Below are positions 34,480 through 45,302 of a DNA stretch of 64,000 nt, piece by piece. Position numbers and translations under genes: made by a program. Every line of letters begins with the position of its first letter. The first letter of the stretch is position 1. Below the pieces are notes generated by a model. It was not told where the DNA came from, made no database searches, and was given only the letters and a program-made list of their open reading frames with translations. The DNA lies in the NCBI GenBank assembly GCA_027924645.1, contig BSBN01000254.1:13586501-13650500 (forward strand), in the 5' to 3' direction. The stretch comes from Cunninghamia lanceolata. Lineage: Eukaryota > Streptophyta > Pinopsida > Cupressales > Cupressaceae.

Positions 34480-35640
34480 TCAAGATTGTTCACCTTGGGG
34501 TGTGTATCCAAGGCCATATGAAGGAGGAGGAACATTGACATGGATGGGCTCCAAAATACCTTGTTCATGAAGGCCTAAGGCTTTACCTTGATAGTTCATA
34601 TGTTGGAGTATGCGATGGATAGTGGGATTGTGTACATGTGGAACACTAGACATGAGTTCTTTATTGGGTGGAGAAGGCGAGATAGAGGATAATGGTTTAT
34701 GGTGTTCTAAGGAGGAACACTCATGAATGAAAGTGGTAAGACCAAGGATATATGGTGGGGGATTTGTAGCATGGTCGATAATGGATGGTGGAGGAGTATT
34801 ATTGGTTTGATCTTCTACACTTTCTTGGGAGGCAAGTGTCTCATCAAAGGAAGAGGAAGTTGTTGGATCTTGGATGGGACTAAATGGGGTTATAAGCTTA
34901 GGACCATGGAATGCATAAAGTGGGCTAAGAGGATCATCATGGTCTACTTGATCATATATAGGCTTGTGATCATAGATGGGATCTTGATCATAGATAGGAT
35001 TTAGCATGACGGGATTAAAGTTCTCTTGTATATGTTCTTCATCAATGATAATATCTTGATCATGGAAAGGATATAGGCCATGGAGAGGTTGAAATTTGAT
35101 CTCTTGTTCATGTATAGGATCAAGTTGTTCATGGATAGCTTCTTCATCAAAGGTAGTATCTTGATCATAAAAGAGATATAGGTTATGAATGGTTTGAAAT
35201 TGGATTTCTTGCTCATGTATAGGTATAGGATCATTGAAAAGATAAAGGTTATATAAGGGTCGGATGGGAGTGCTTTGATCTTGATTTAGACAGGGGGTTG
35301 ATGTTTCCACATGTTCTAAAGTGTGCTCTTGACATAACTCTTGATGTGCTTGAATTGAAGTTGAGGTAGAAGACTCTTGGATAGGCTCTTGGTCAACAAC
35401 ATGAAGGTGCAATGGACCTTGACTTTGGTGCATGGTAGGAGGTTCTTCAATATGCTCAAGGGGTTGCAGGTGACATGACAAGGTTAGAGTAATGGACATG
35501 CTTGAAGGTTCTTTTATAAGGTCACAGACCAAAATTTGGGGATATGGTTGACTTTCTGCTAGTAGCCCTTGGATCACATCATTGGTAGGTGCATAGGTAG
35601 AGGAGTGAGGTAATGGATGAGTGGATTTGGAGTTCTCCAT
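34480..35640 (-). CDS. Element D ORF: repeat-containing protein ending in a G-patch-like motif
   Basis: A minus-strand frame of 386 codons. Codons ~140-225 hold imperfect repeats of about 40 residues built on PIHEQEIxFQ, HxLYxFxDQD and DEExI, followed by IYDQDPIYDHKPIYDQ. The C-terminal ~45 residues (MNYQGKALGLHEQGILEPI, then GLGYTP) resemble the G-patch segments in polyproteins of several plant gypsy elements, where glycine-rich G-patches bind nucleic acid or helicase partners. No protease or RT is attached. The start is the first ATG of the open frame; upstream frames (to about 35756) suggest the protein was longer. Its role in a live element is unknown. Confidence 0.55.
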   Translation of the reverse strand: MENSKSTHPLPHSSTYAPTNDVIQGLLAESQPYPQILVCDLIKEPSSMSITLTLSCHLQPLEHIEEPPTMHQSQGPLHLHVVDQEPIQESSTSTSIQAHQELCQEHTLEHVETSTPCLNQDQSTPIRPLYNLYLFNDPIPIHEQEIQFQTIHNLYLFYDQDTTFDEEAIHEQLDPIHEQEIKFQPLHGLYPFHDQDIIIDEEHIQENFNPVMLNPIYDQDPIYDHKPIYDQVDHDDPLSPLYAFHGPKLITPFSPIQDPTTSSSFDETLASQESVEDQTNNTPPPSIIDHATNPPPYILGLTTFIHECSSLEHHKPLSSISPSPPNKELMSSVPHVHNPTIHRILQHMNYQGKALGLHEQGILEPIHVNVPPPSYGLGYTPQGEQS

Positions 35641-36681
35641 GGTAGGATTAGTATGCTTTGGGCCATGTATTCTAGGAGATGGTGAAGGAGGACTAGTAGA
35701 TGGAGTGGTATATGTTTTCCAACTTGAGGTGGTGCTTGCCTTGTTAAGAGTATCATGAAGGCAAGAAAAGGATGTATGTTTTTGGGGTGAGGTGTAGCTA
35801 GTACTGGCCTATTTAGCTTCTAAGATTGTCATTTCTTGTTGTATCACTTGGAGTTCTTGAGCAATTGCTATACGATCCTGGAGTGAAATATCGAAGTCTA
35901 ATTGCTCTCGTAGGTATTGGAGTTCTTAAGCAATTACTTCTAATTCATTTGTCATGTCAACAGAAACTAACACAAGATTGAAATGGGTACCTAGAAAACC
36001 TAAAAATTTTCTCTAAATAGATGTGGAAGTGCTCACTGTCACGCATGTACCAGAACAGATGTGCCACAAAAACTGGTAAATGTGTAGAAAGTCAGTGTAC
36101 AAGTGTAGCACTGGTAAATATCAAATGTGTTGTAATAGGTAGCAAAATCACTACAAGTCAATACAGTTGCACCACAAGTTGGCACAAATATGCAACAAAA
36201 GAGAACGAATGCGCCACTCTAGTTTTCTCAGTGATTTTTGCAAGTTTTTTGCAATTTTCTAATATTTTTGGTATCTTTGGTTGCAAGAAGGTCTTTTTGA
36301 TCTAATTTTCTAAAATTATGGCAAGAAGACACAGCAAACACAAAGAATGTTTTTATGGTTTTATAATTTTTTGTGATTTTTTTGACTCTTTTTGGACTAA
36401 AAGAAAGCAAGTACAATCCTAGGTTTCAAACGACAGTATAAAACTGAATTCTCACTATATCTAGTGAAGCATCTTCAGGAGGTGATAATCGCCCTTCCCT
36501 ACATCAGATTATAGGGGGTTTTGGCCACTAAGAACAAAGGATGAGTAATAAAGGCAACTGTTCGAGTGGTTATACATGCGGCAACACTACTCTCTATTAT
36601 GGAGTCTCCTAGCCTACAAGGGTTGCGCCTTGGATAGTTTTGGTGGAGGTTGGCTATTGGTATAACACAACTGCACTCATT
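35641..36681 (-). other. Element D internal leader, non-coding
   Basis: No long minus-strand frame. It contains loosely repeated phrases on TGTGCCACAA and CACTGGTAAAT near 36020-36215. No domain was recognised. Confidence 0.4.
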
Positions 36682-36686
36682 GTTTG

Positions 36687-37741
36687 TGTTAGGGTAAAAT
36701 GTGTTTTAATCAATTGAATAATAACAAACCCAAACATCAATAGAATAATGAAATCAAGAAAGATTGAACGAAATGAAGCAATGACTAATACAGTGCAAAC
36801 CTTCCTTGAATCAAAGCTTCTATTGTTTGCCTATTACAACCATCCTTGTTGGTGTGAAGTAGGCCCTCAGTGAGTGCACTCTTTTAGCTGTGTTGTAGGA
36901 TGTCAGTAGTAAATGGATGTGTTGATAGGTATTACTATGAAGAGAGGCTTCAAAGCAAATGGTGATCCCAAGTAGATTGTATTGGGGGTGCCAAAGGTGT
37001 GCTGGTGAATTTCTGTAGAGTAATAATACAAATAACCTGGATGAATAGAATGGAGGAACAAGGTTCCATTTATAGACTCCGAAGAATGAGAATCAATGGT
37101 TGAGGAGAAGTATGATGATCAATGGCTGAGAATGGTTGAGGAATGTGCAACCAGTAGAAATATGACAAGTGTCCCACCTCCATCATGAAAGAGGGGATTT
37201 GACAACATTGATTGGAGAGTTAAATCCTTTAACTGATTAGTTAACAAACTTGATTAGTCAGTTAGAAGAATGGATTATGGAATTGACTGAATTGATTGAG
37301 GAATTAACTCAATTGACTAGCTAGTTAACACTTTTGATTGATTAGTTAACTAACTTTGATTAGAGAAGAAATAGGACATGTGGGTGAGGGAAAATTAGAT
37401 AATTAAATATTTAATATATTTAATTACATGTGCAATAGGGTGAGGTGTACAAGGTGAGGTGGAAAAGTGATGTGGAAAAGTGAGGTGTAAAAGTGAGGTG
37501 AATTTTTGAAATTAGAACTTAGGATAGGGGGATTTATGAACAATTAAATAATTTAAGATTATTTAATTGTGTGAGACATTAGAAGAATTTAGGGAATTTA
37601 ATTAAATAAATTGATTTTATTTAATTACGGAATAGTGAACTGATTAAATAAATTTAGAATATTTATTTAATTGATAGAAGAATGGAATAAATATTTAGAA
37701 TATTTATTTAGAATGAATCGTGTCATTTTTAGGCGTATACA
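36687..37741 (-). repeat. Solo LTR of a D-related family
   Basis: The minus strand starts TGTATACGCCTAAAAATGAC, and the body follows the D LTRs with clear divergence (shared CTCAGTGAGTGCACT-like and TTTAATTAAATAAATTGA blocks). It is flanked by a perfect TSD GTTTG (36682-36686 and 37742-37746). With no internal region attached it is a solo LTR left by intra-element recombination. Confidence 0.88.
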
Positions 37742-38025
37742 GTTTGAAGCTTTCACTCCAAACACAATTTATTTATAGTGACTTGGTAGGGCTTGGCGTC
37801 TAGCCTGTTACCACTTAGGGTCGTTCCTACTTGGATGAACTGTATCCAAGAGCAGGCCCCTCTAAAAGAAAAACACATGTGAAAATAATATATCTGGCAT
37901 TTTGGTCACCCAAGATAGGGGAGAGCATAGGCTTGGTATCATTCCCAAAACACAGAATACAGTGGTTCTTTTCCCCTAGTTAAAATGAGAAAAACTAGAT
38001 GATCTATCTACTTGGGCAAGCACAT

Positions 38026-38345
38026 AAATTTGTTAACTTTGAAGTGATAACAAGATATCAATGGTCCAGTTTTACCAAGATAGCAATGATGCGTTCAATT
38101 TTATCCAGATAGCATGAATTTGTTAACTTTGAAGTGATGATCGAGATAGAAATGGTCCAGTTTTACCCAGATAGCAATGATGTGTTTAATTTTATCTAGA
38201 TAGCATGAATTTGTTAACTTTGAATTGATAATTGAGATAGCAATGGTTTAGTTTTACCCAGATAGAAATGATGTGTTTAATTTTATCTAGATAGCAATGA
38301 GTTGTTAACTTTAAAAGATAGCATTATAGCAATGATTCAATTACC
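38026..38345. repeat. Tandem repeat, ~91-bp unit, about 3.5 copies
   Basis: The core AATTTGTTAACTTTGAA recurs at about 38026, 38116, 38207 and (degenerate) 38300, each time followed by ATGGTCCAGTTTTACC and GATAGCAATGATG phrases. Confidence 0.9.
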
Positions 38346-38741
38346 GCCTTCCTAGTTAAAACTATGTGAGATTTGCATGAGCATCCATTTACTTTCTCAT
38401 TAGAAATCAAAGAGTGAGTTAACAAGTGCAACTATATGATTCTAAACTAGTACCTAGCCTACAAAATAGATCAAGAGAGTTCCTACAAAAAGACATCAGC
38501 GTTAGTGAAAATTTCAAGGAAACCCTAAAAATCACTGCCTAAATTAGATGCGTAGCTTCAGAGACCGAATGTGTAGAAACAGAGCTCAGAAGTGCCGCAG
38601 TACATATGTGCTAAGATAGAGGTCAAAAGCACAGGAAAATAGTGTATATGCACAGAACTGAAAGATGCACCGTATTGGGGCATAGATGCGCCGTAATAGA
38701 GTCTGTATGCACCAAAAGGATGTATGTACTGGAATAGACAA

Positions 38742-38860
38742 TATATGGATCAGATTGGAGACTATATATGCTAAAGGAACATATGCGTCATAACAGATAG
38801 TATATGCATTAGATTGGAGATTGTATGTGCCGAAGGAATACATGTACCATAACAGATATT
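38742..38860. repeat. Tandem 59-bp duplication
   Basis: TATATGGATCAGATTGGAGA at 38742 is matched by TATATGCATTAGATTGGAGA at 38801; the following bases also align, ending AACAGATA. Weaker related phrases extend left to about 38580. Confidence 0.85.
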
Positions 38861-38956
38861 AGATGCATGTTAGGATGTGTTAGATTCACGATTTCCTCCT
38901 GTGTACAGATTTCTAAAACACAAAAACTCAATTTTTGGGTTAAATTTGGGGCTAGG

Positions 38957-38973
38957 CCCCACGGTGGGCACCA
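38957..38973 (-). promoter_or_regulatory. Primer binding site of element D
   Basis: The minus strand reads TGGTGCCCACCGTGGGG, close to the TGGCGCCCACCGTGGGGC-type PBS of several plant gypsy elements. It is four bases from the LTR. Confidence 0.75.
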
Positions 38974-38977
38974 AAAA

Positions 38978-39770
38978 TGTGAAGGGAAAATTGGAGTAAA
39001 CATGAATAATCAATATCCAAATACCCAAAAATTAACGAAATATAGAAACAAAGAGATCAATCAAAGAAAAGAACTTTAAAAACCTTTGCAAACCTCAAAG
39101 CTTCATATCTTCCATTGGTTGCCTATCTCAATTGATCTTGCATGTATGAAATAAGGCCCTCAAAGAGTGCACTTCCTTGCAATGATTCCAAGATTGTCAA
39201 TGGAGAATGGCTATGATAATATCGCCATGAAGATGAGCTTCACAACAATGATAGTAGTGTGTAGTAACGAGTGTGATCACAAGCAATCTATTTTGCATGA
39301 GAGGAATTAATAAAATAGAAGAATGAGTTAACTAAAGAGATAAATCAACTTAAAGAATAGATCAATCAGTTAAGAGAATAGAACTAGAGAATAGAAATTG
39401 CATGAGGATGAGAAGATATTTTATCTTAATTAAATATTTAGAATATTCAATTGCATGTGCACAAGGATTGAATTATATTTAGAGATTACTCAATTTAGAG
39501 AAATTGGACAACTTCAATAAATATTTGATTTATTTAAATTTAGAGAAGATATTATTGGAAGAACTAATTAAATAATTGGTATTATTTAATTTGTTGGAGG
39601 AATTAGAGGAATTTCAAGAATTTAATTAAATAAATTGATTTTATTTAATTGTTGGGAGAATGTGAATCACATAAATAAATTTGTTTATTTATTTATTGAT
39701 AGAGGAATTTGACTTAAATAAATATTAAGAATATTTATTTGGATAGTCATGTCATTTTTAGGCGTATACA
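38978..39770 (-). repeat. 5' LTR of element D (internally deleted)
   Basis: It matches 22870-23918 from end to end except for a missing segment of about 210 bases: CAAGCAAT joins directly to CTATTTTGC near 39287. Confidence 0.85.
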
Positions 39771-40100
39771 ACAATTTTTTCCTAAAGAAAATATTATTCA
39801 TTAAAGATTTGGATTGATATATATCTCACCGTGTTTACTCCATAATTTCTTTGCAGAGGGCTCTTCATGGACATTGATTGAAATAGAGTCTGTCAAGCAT
39901 AATCTGATTAGACCCTTGGCTTTACAGTCCATAACATCATATGCAACAACCAAATTAGCATCTGTGGGCCTTGAAACATTCTCATCAATATCATCCCATA
40001 GATCTTGATCAATTAAATGATCCTCCATCTTCAACTTCCACATCTCAAAATTGCTACTAGAAAAGTTTTCTACCTCTATTCTCCATGATGTGCTCGTCAT
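39771..40100 (-). pseudogene. Copia E: Gag N-terminal part
   Basis: The minus-strand frame starts at 40100 with MTSTSWRIEVENFSSSNFEMWKLKMEDHL, the classical FDGxNFxxWKxxM start of a copia UBN2-type Gag, and continues to about 39801. A stop then breaks it, but the NNIFFRKKL block up to 39771 is still readable. The gene is cut here by element D and resumes at 22865 with the expected next residues. The PBS lies 110 bases upstream. Confidence 0.85.
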
Positions 40101-40210
40101 TTGAAAATCCTTGCAACAAGATCAAAAAGAATCTTCTACACAAGCTCCCACTCAAAATTAGATTAGTTTAAAAAACCCAACAACCCACAACTGAAACCAA
40201 AGGTAATCAA

Positions 40211-40222
40211 GCTTTGATACCA
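40211..40222 (-). promoter_or_regulatory. Primer binding site of copia E
   Basis: The minus strand reads TGGTATCAAAGC, the tRNA-iMet complement with one change, two bases from the LTR edge at 40225. Confidence 0.85.
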
Positions 40223-40224
40223 CT

Positions 40225-40485
40225 TGTAAGGAAGCTAACATAGCGGAATAACTTCCTACACTAATATTGAGGGGAGGAATATGTAGAACTTTTTTAATCT
40301 TTACAACAATTATAGAAATAAACTCAAATAGAAATTATACCACAACGTAATTATGTGGGCAAATCATTTCAAGAGAAAACTCCCACACTCCAACCTAATA
40401 TATTATTCAAGAATCAAGAAGATTATAATATACTTGCAAAGTAAGCCTTCACTAGAGTATAACCAACTAGAGATTGATGCACATA
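40225..40485 (-). repeat. 5' LTR of copia E (inner part)
   Basis: The edge TGTAAGGAAGC is set by the PBS. The LTR is interrupted at about 40486 by solo LTR H; I could not identify its continuation after 45302. Confidence 0.6.
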
Positions 40486-41252
40486 TGTTACCTAAAGTTA
40501 TCACTGATGTGGTCATCATTGATCTCAACACTTAGTTTGGGTTGTCATTGATGCTTATGTTGATGATATACTATGATGGTGTGCTAATAGTGATGTTGAT
40601 GTTCATGGTTAGATGTCATGCCTTGTTTAATGTCAATTAAAGTTGTATTGAGTATGTTTGTTGTTAGCAGAGATGATATCATGAAGATATATTAAGATGG
40701 GAATTAGAAGCATTAAGATGAGGATTAGAAGTAATGTTGATGTTGGGGATATGTTGTTTATGGTCTGTAGCATGTTGTATGATCTCTCTTGTTGTTCCTA
40801 AGGAAGAATGTGTTGCTACAAGGAGACTCTGGTCTTCAGATGTTGGTGAAGGTTTCTACTGTAGGAATTTGCCTTGAAGACTAATTAGGAGAATGCTTCA
40901 AATTTATCCACCTTTGAAGATATGGTCATGTTGTTTAGAAGTTAAGTTCAATGTGTTGAGAAGGTGCTAAATTCAAAGTTTTATATCATTTGTTCCTCCA
41001 CAGAAAAAGTTGTACGTGATACAGTGCAAGTCTGTATTGTCTAATGGCTAGTTTTAGTGTCTATTGCTTACATCAACTTGTTATTGCATGAAGTGGTGAA
41101 TTGGCTAGTAAAGAATGATCTTGAGGATCTTGTGATGTTTCATATTCTCTGTAAGGTGTCTTCTGGTTTCTTTGGAACATGTTGTGGTTCGGAATGAAGG
41201 TGTTGTTGGGTTATGAATATTTCTTGGCTGACTAAGGTATGTTGAAGGTGTG

Positions 41253-42362
41253 TGATGCAGAGCATATGGGATGCAAGGAAGAGGAATCGATTCAACAAGG
41301 CTCAACCACACCTATAGGTCCAAAACCAAGTCCTTCATGGAAAAGTGGGAACAACAGAAGGAAACTCTAGTATGATCATGGAAAGGTTGTATTGGGGTAC
41401 CAAATGACTCATCCCATCCATCAGTTAAGGCAGATCACTCTCAGAACATACACTTGCTTCACAAATCCTCTAAATGGCTTGTCTCCCTAGAAAAAGAGAA
41501 CAATCCTCTTATCTTTTTGCACAGACCTTCAAATGTCAACCTAAGACATGAATTGGATACCCATTATGCCTCCCCATAGTATACTCCAAGATGGGTATAG
41601 GTTACTTTAGAAAATGTGCTCTAAAAATGGACTGGTAATTCTACTACAAGGGTTTAAACTCATAAATTTTACTGTGAAATGCCACGAACAGTCATTCATA
41701 ACTTCCACAAAAATGAAAATGAAGTCAATTTCTTTGGTAATATTGTAGATAACATAGGTATAGATATTTTCCCCAAGTTACATAAAGATCTAATGGTGGA
41801 AGCAAAAGTTATGGTATTTTTCCCAAAACAGGTTACCCTAAATTAGGGTTTTGACAGTTTTTACTAAAAATGCAATATCTACCACAAATCAAAACAAAAA
41901 TGCATGAGGCCAACTGAAAATATAAGGTGGTTGAAAGATATAACATTTTCAATCCACTATACATCCATGTATTTTTGTACAGGGCCGTACAATAGCAAAA
42001 GACAGCAAATTTCTAAAGGAAAATACAGGAAAACAGTGTTTTTTCTCATTCCATGTTCAAATCTTCAACCACCCACGAATTTCTAAAGGTTACAAGGCCT
42101 TTTTAAAGGCATCTCATCAAGAATTTTTTAGTTTCCAACTAATTTAGAACAAACCAAGAGCCACAAGACTCTTCACCTTCCAAGTTTGCATCATTTTGGC
42201 ATTTTTACATAACAACCTTTACATTTTGAAAGATAACTTTTCCAATTTTGCAAATAAGATAAACATTGAACATTCCTAATGACCTAGTGACTTGATTGAC
42301 CTCATTACAATATTGGATCATTTTAATCAAACCCCTATGGAAGTCAAGGTGTTCCTGCACCA
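41253..42362 (-). repeat. 3' LTR of element I
   Basis: Plus strand TGATGCAGAGC...CTGCACCA. A few per cent different from the other LTR in the stretch compared, mostly transitions. Confidence 0.93.
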
Positions 42363-42913
42363 TACAACCAAACAACAAAATTTGCAAGTCCCTTGGAAAT
42401 GTATCAGCAACAAAGTCTTTTTCCTCTGTCTTTATCTTCAATCTTCTCAACTTCAGGCTTCAAATCTTCATATCAAAAGATAGGTGACCAACCAACCAAT
42501 AGAAAAAACTACCAACATCTTCAGACTCCTTTTACTCCCTTCAGTGGAGTACTCTTCAGGCTGCAACATTAAGTGCTTCTTCAATTAGGAATCCATCTCT
42601 CTCACTGCTTCACAACAAACCAACTCACCAAACCATTCATCTCACCCAAAAAAAAATCCTGGTGATGCACCTACTACTCTCTCCTCAGTGTTTTCTCTAT
42701 GCACCCTTATCCAGCCTAATCTCCATTAGAGAATAGTCATGACAGACCTCATCTTGTCTGCCCACACACAACCTCAGAAAACATCCTTATGCAGCTAGAT
42801 GGACAAGCACCTGCAACCAAACAACTTAGCAAATAATGGTCACCAACATAACATTTTATTCATCTCAGAAATAATATCTCCTCCCAAATCTTTTGCTAGC
42901 TCTGATACCAATC
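42363..42913 (-). other. Internal region of element I, non-coding
   Basis: 551 bases without an ORF or recognisable domain. No clear purine tract lies beside the 3' LTR. Confidence 0.8.
42899..42910 (-). promoter_or_regulatory. Primer binding site of element I
   Basis: The minus strand reads TGGTATCAGAGC, three bases from the LTR at 42914. Confidence 0.85.
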
Positions 42914-44019
42914 TGATGCAGAGCATATGGGATGCAAGGAAGAGGAATCGATTCAACAAGGCTCAACCACACCTATAGGTCCAAAACCAAGTCCTTCATG
43001 GAAAAGTGGGAACAGTAGAAGGAAACTCTAGTATGATCATGGAAAGGTTGTATTGGGGTACCAAATGACTCATCCCATCCATCGGTTAAGGCAGATCACT
43101 CTCGGAACATGCACTTGCTTCACAAATCCTCTAAATGGCTTGTCTCCCTAGAAAAAGAGAACAGTCCTCTTATCTTTTTGTACAGACCTTCAAATGTCAA
43201 CCTAAGACATGAATTGGATACCCATTATGCCTCCCCATAGTATACTCCAAGATGTGTATAGGTTACTTTGGAAAATGTGCTCTAAAAATGGACTGGTAAT
43301 TCTACTACAAGGGTTCAAACTTAGAAATTTCACTGTGAAATGCCACGAACAGTCATTCATAACTTCGACAAAAACAAAAATGAAGTCGATCACTTCAGTC
43401 ATATTATAGATAACATAGGTATAGACATTTTCCCAAAGTTACATAAAGATCTAACGGTGGAAACAAAAGTTATGGCATTTTTCCCAAAATGGGTTACCCT
43501 AAATTAGGGTTTTGACAGTTTTTACTAAAAATGCAATATCTACCACAAATCAAAAAAAATGCATGAGACCAACTGCAAATGGAAGTTGGTTGAAAGATCT
43601 AACATTTTCAATCCATTATACATCCATGCATTTCCATACAGGGTCGTACAATAGCAAAAGAGAGCAAATTTCTGAAGGAAAATACAGGAAAAAGTGTTTT
43701 TTCTCATTCCATGTTGAAATCTTCAACCACCCATGAATTTCTAAAGGTTACAAGGCCTTTTTAAAGGCATCTCATCAAGACTTTTTAGTTTCCAACTGAT
43801 TTGGAATGAACCAAGAGCCACAAGACTCTTCACCTTCCAAGTTTGCATCATTTTGGTATTTTTACATAACAACCATTACATTTTGAAAGATAACTTTTCC
43901 TATTTTGCAAATAAGATAAACATTGAACATTCCTAATGACCTAGTGACTTGATTGACCTCATTACAATATTGGATCATTTTAATCAAACCCCTATGGAAG
44001 TCAAGGTGCTCCTGCACCA
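42914..44019 (-). repeat. 5' LTR of element I
   Basis: Plus strand TGATGCAGAGC...CTGCACCA; partner of 41253-42362. Confidence 0.93.
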
Positions 44020-45302
44020 GTGTGCACCACAAAGTCTTTATTGTGCAGAGTTCAAGGAGTGTTTGGAGATGTCATATGGGTCATGCTAACTCACCTAGGA
44101 GAAGTACAAGTAGCATTTAATTTTCCATGTGTATCTCCAAGTTGTAATGGCTGACATGCTACAAGCATCATAGTCTCTTGCTTAAGGCCAACCTATTTCA
44201 ATTGTGTGAAGCATGCAGATTTTATTCTTTGAAGGATGATGTTGTGAAGGATGTTTAGGACTAGGTTAAGCATGTGTTGGAATTTGCAAGGTGTGTTCCT
44301 CTTCCTGATGCTATGCGTAGTTCATTTTAGGGCCTTCCCTCTACACGTTTCATGTTGTTTGATCTTTGGCTAACATGTAATTGTAGTATTCTTGTTTTCT
44401 CTAGATGACATGTAAAAAAATCAATGTAATATAATGTATATATAGTAAACCTAGTTGATCTAGGTGAGGTGTGATTTTGATTGTGAGTGTGAGAAGTAGA
44501 ATGTGGATGTGTAATGCATTGTGATGTGTGACTAAAAGAGAAAGAGAAAAAGTGATAGATCATGTCTGGATTCATCTTGAAGATATTTTGAGATAGAAGG
44601 GAAGTGAAGAGTGTACCTAACTGATTGCTAATGGTAGTGAGCCAAAGGCAAAAATTCTTGAAGGTTGAAAGTAGTGGGTTAGTAAGCTACAGAAAAGACA
44701 TTTGAAGAAGTTGCAGAAGTTGTCAAAGTAGAATTGCAATCATCAAAATGATTGAGGTTCATTGTTAGATTTAGATAGTAGAAGGATTGTCATGTTGTAA
44801 TCTTTTCTAATTTTGTTCTTGTTTTAGGGGGTAGTTGCTTCATTGTGTTTAAGCCCTTAAAAAACTCTACAAGAAGTTGTAGCTTCCTTGGGAGTGACCC
44901 TAAAATCTTTCCACATGGAGTAGTAGCCTCCTTGGGTTGTAGCCCTAAAATAAAGGTGTAACTATGATTCTTCTATGAGGTTGGATTAGGACAATAGCTC
45001 CTAGCATCTTTTCTCACCATGGTTTTTCCCTTCTTGGGTTTTCCACGTATATATATTGTTATCTTATGCATGTGTGTTCATTTCTTTATCTTCCATTGTT
45101 GTTGATATGTTTAAGGATTATTGATTTTGATAGAAGACTAAACTTGCATTGTCCTAAAAATAGTAAGCCTATCATTTTTAGCCCCTTTTGGAAACTTTGA
45201 AAGTTCTGAACTATTCTTCAAGATAAAGGGTATTCAAAAAGACCAAAATTGGGAATAATAGAAACCTTTTGTAGTTGCAAGGTTTAGACACCTTTCCTAA
45301 CA

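Larger units (their letters stand above)
37747..38956 (-). other. Element D leader between solo LTR and PBS, with tandem repeats
   Basis: Non-coding. It holds a ~91-bp tandem array (38026-38345) and a 59-bp duplication (38742-38860). Confidence 0.6.
22870..39770 (-). mobile_element. Gypsy-like element D, RT not found, containing nested insertions
   Basis: The 3' LTR is at 22870-23918 and the 5' LTR at 38978-39770 (minus orientation). A polypurine tract adjoins the former and a TGGTGCCCACCGTGG PBS the latter. Flanks are ACAAA (22865-22869) and ACAAT (39771-39775), a TSD with one changed base; it lies inside the Gag gene of copia E. Without nested copia F (26314-33386) and the solo LTR (36687-37741), D is about 8.8 kb. 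The interior encodes a proline-rich/G-patch protein but no RT, RNase H or integrase that I can see. Confidence 0.8.
41253..44019 (-). mobile_element. Minimal non-autonomous LTR retrotransposon I
   Basis: LTRs 41253-42362 (1110 bases) and 42914-44019 (1106 bases) flank only 551 internal bases. Perfect TSD GTGTG (41248-41252 and 44020-44024). The PBS beside the right LTR sets minus orientation. There is no coding capacity, so it must be mobilised in trans. It is inserted in LTR H. Confidence 0.95.
40486..45302 (+). repeat. Probable solo copia LTR H, split by element I
   Basis: Tips TGTTA...TAACA. Near the start it carries TCATTGATCTCAACAC, like the F LTR. Near the end (45018-45053) it has GGTTTTTCCC...GGGTTTTCCACG, the same paired blocks as F and K. 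Subtracting element I and its TSD leaves about 2045 bases. No PBS follows, and the flanks ACATA and ATTGT do not form a TSD, so the outer limits are tentative. Confidence 0.55.

Noticed and set aside
34723..35004. Plus-strand frame opposite the D G-patch ORF
   Set aside because: Shadow of the minus-strand ORF that carries the recognisable G-patch segment.
38026..38345. CRISPR-like array
   Set aside because: Units are contiguous ~91-bp tandem copies without constant repeats and unique spacers, in plant retroelement DNA.
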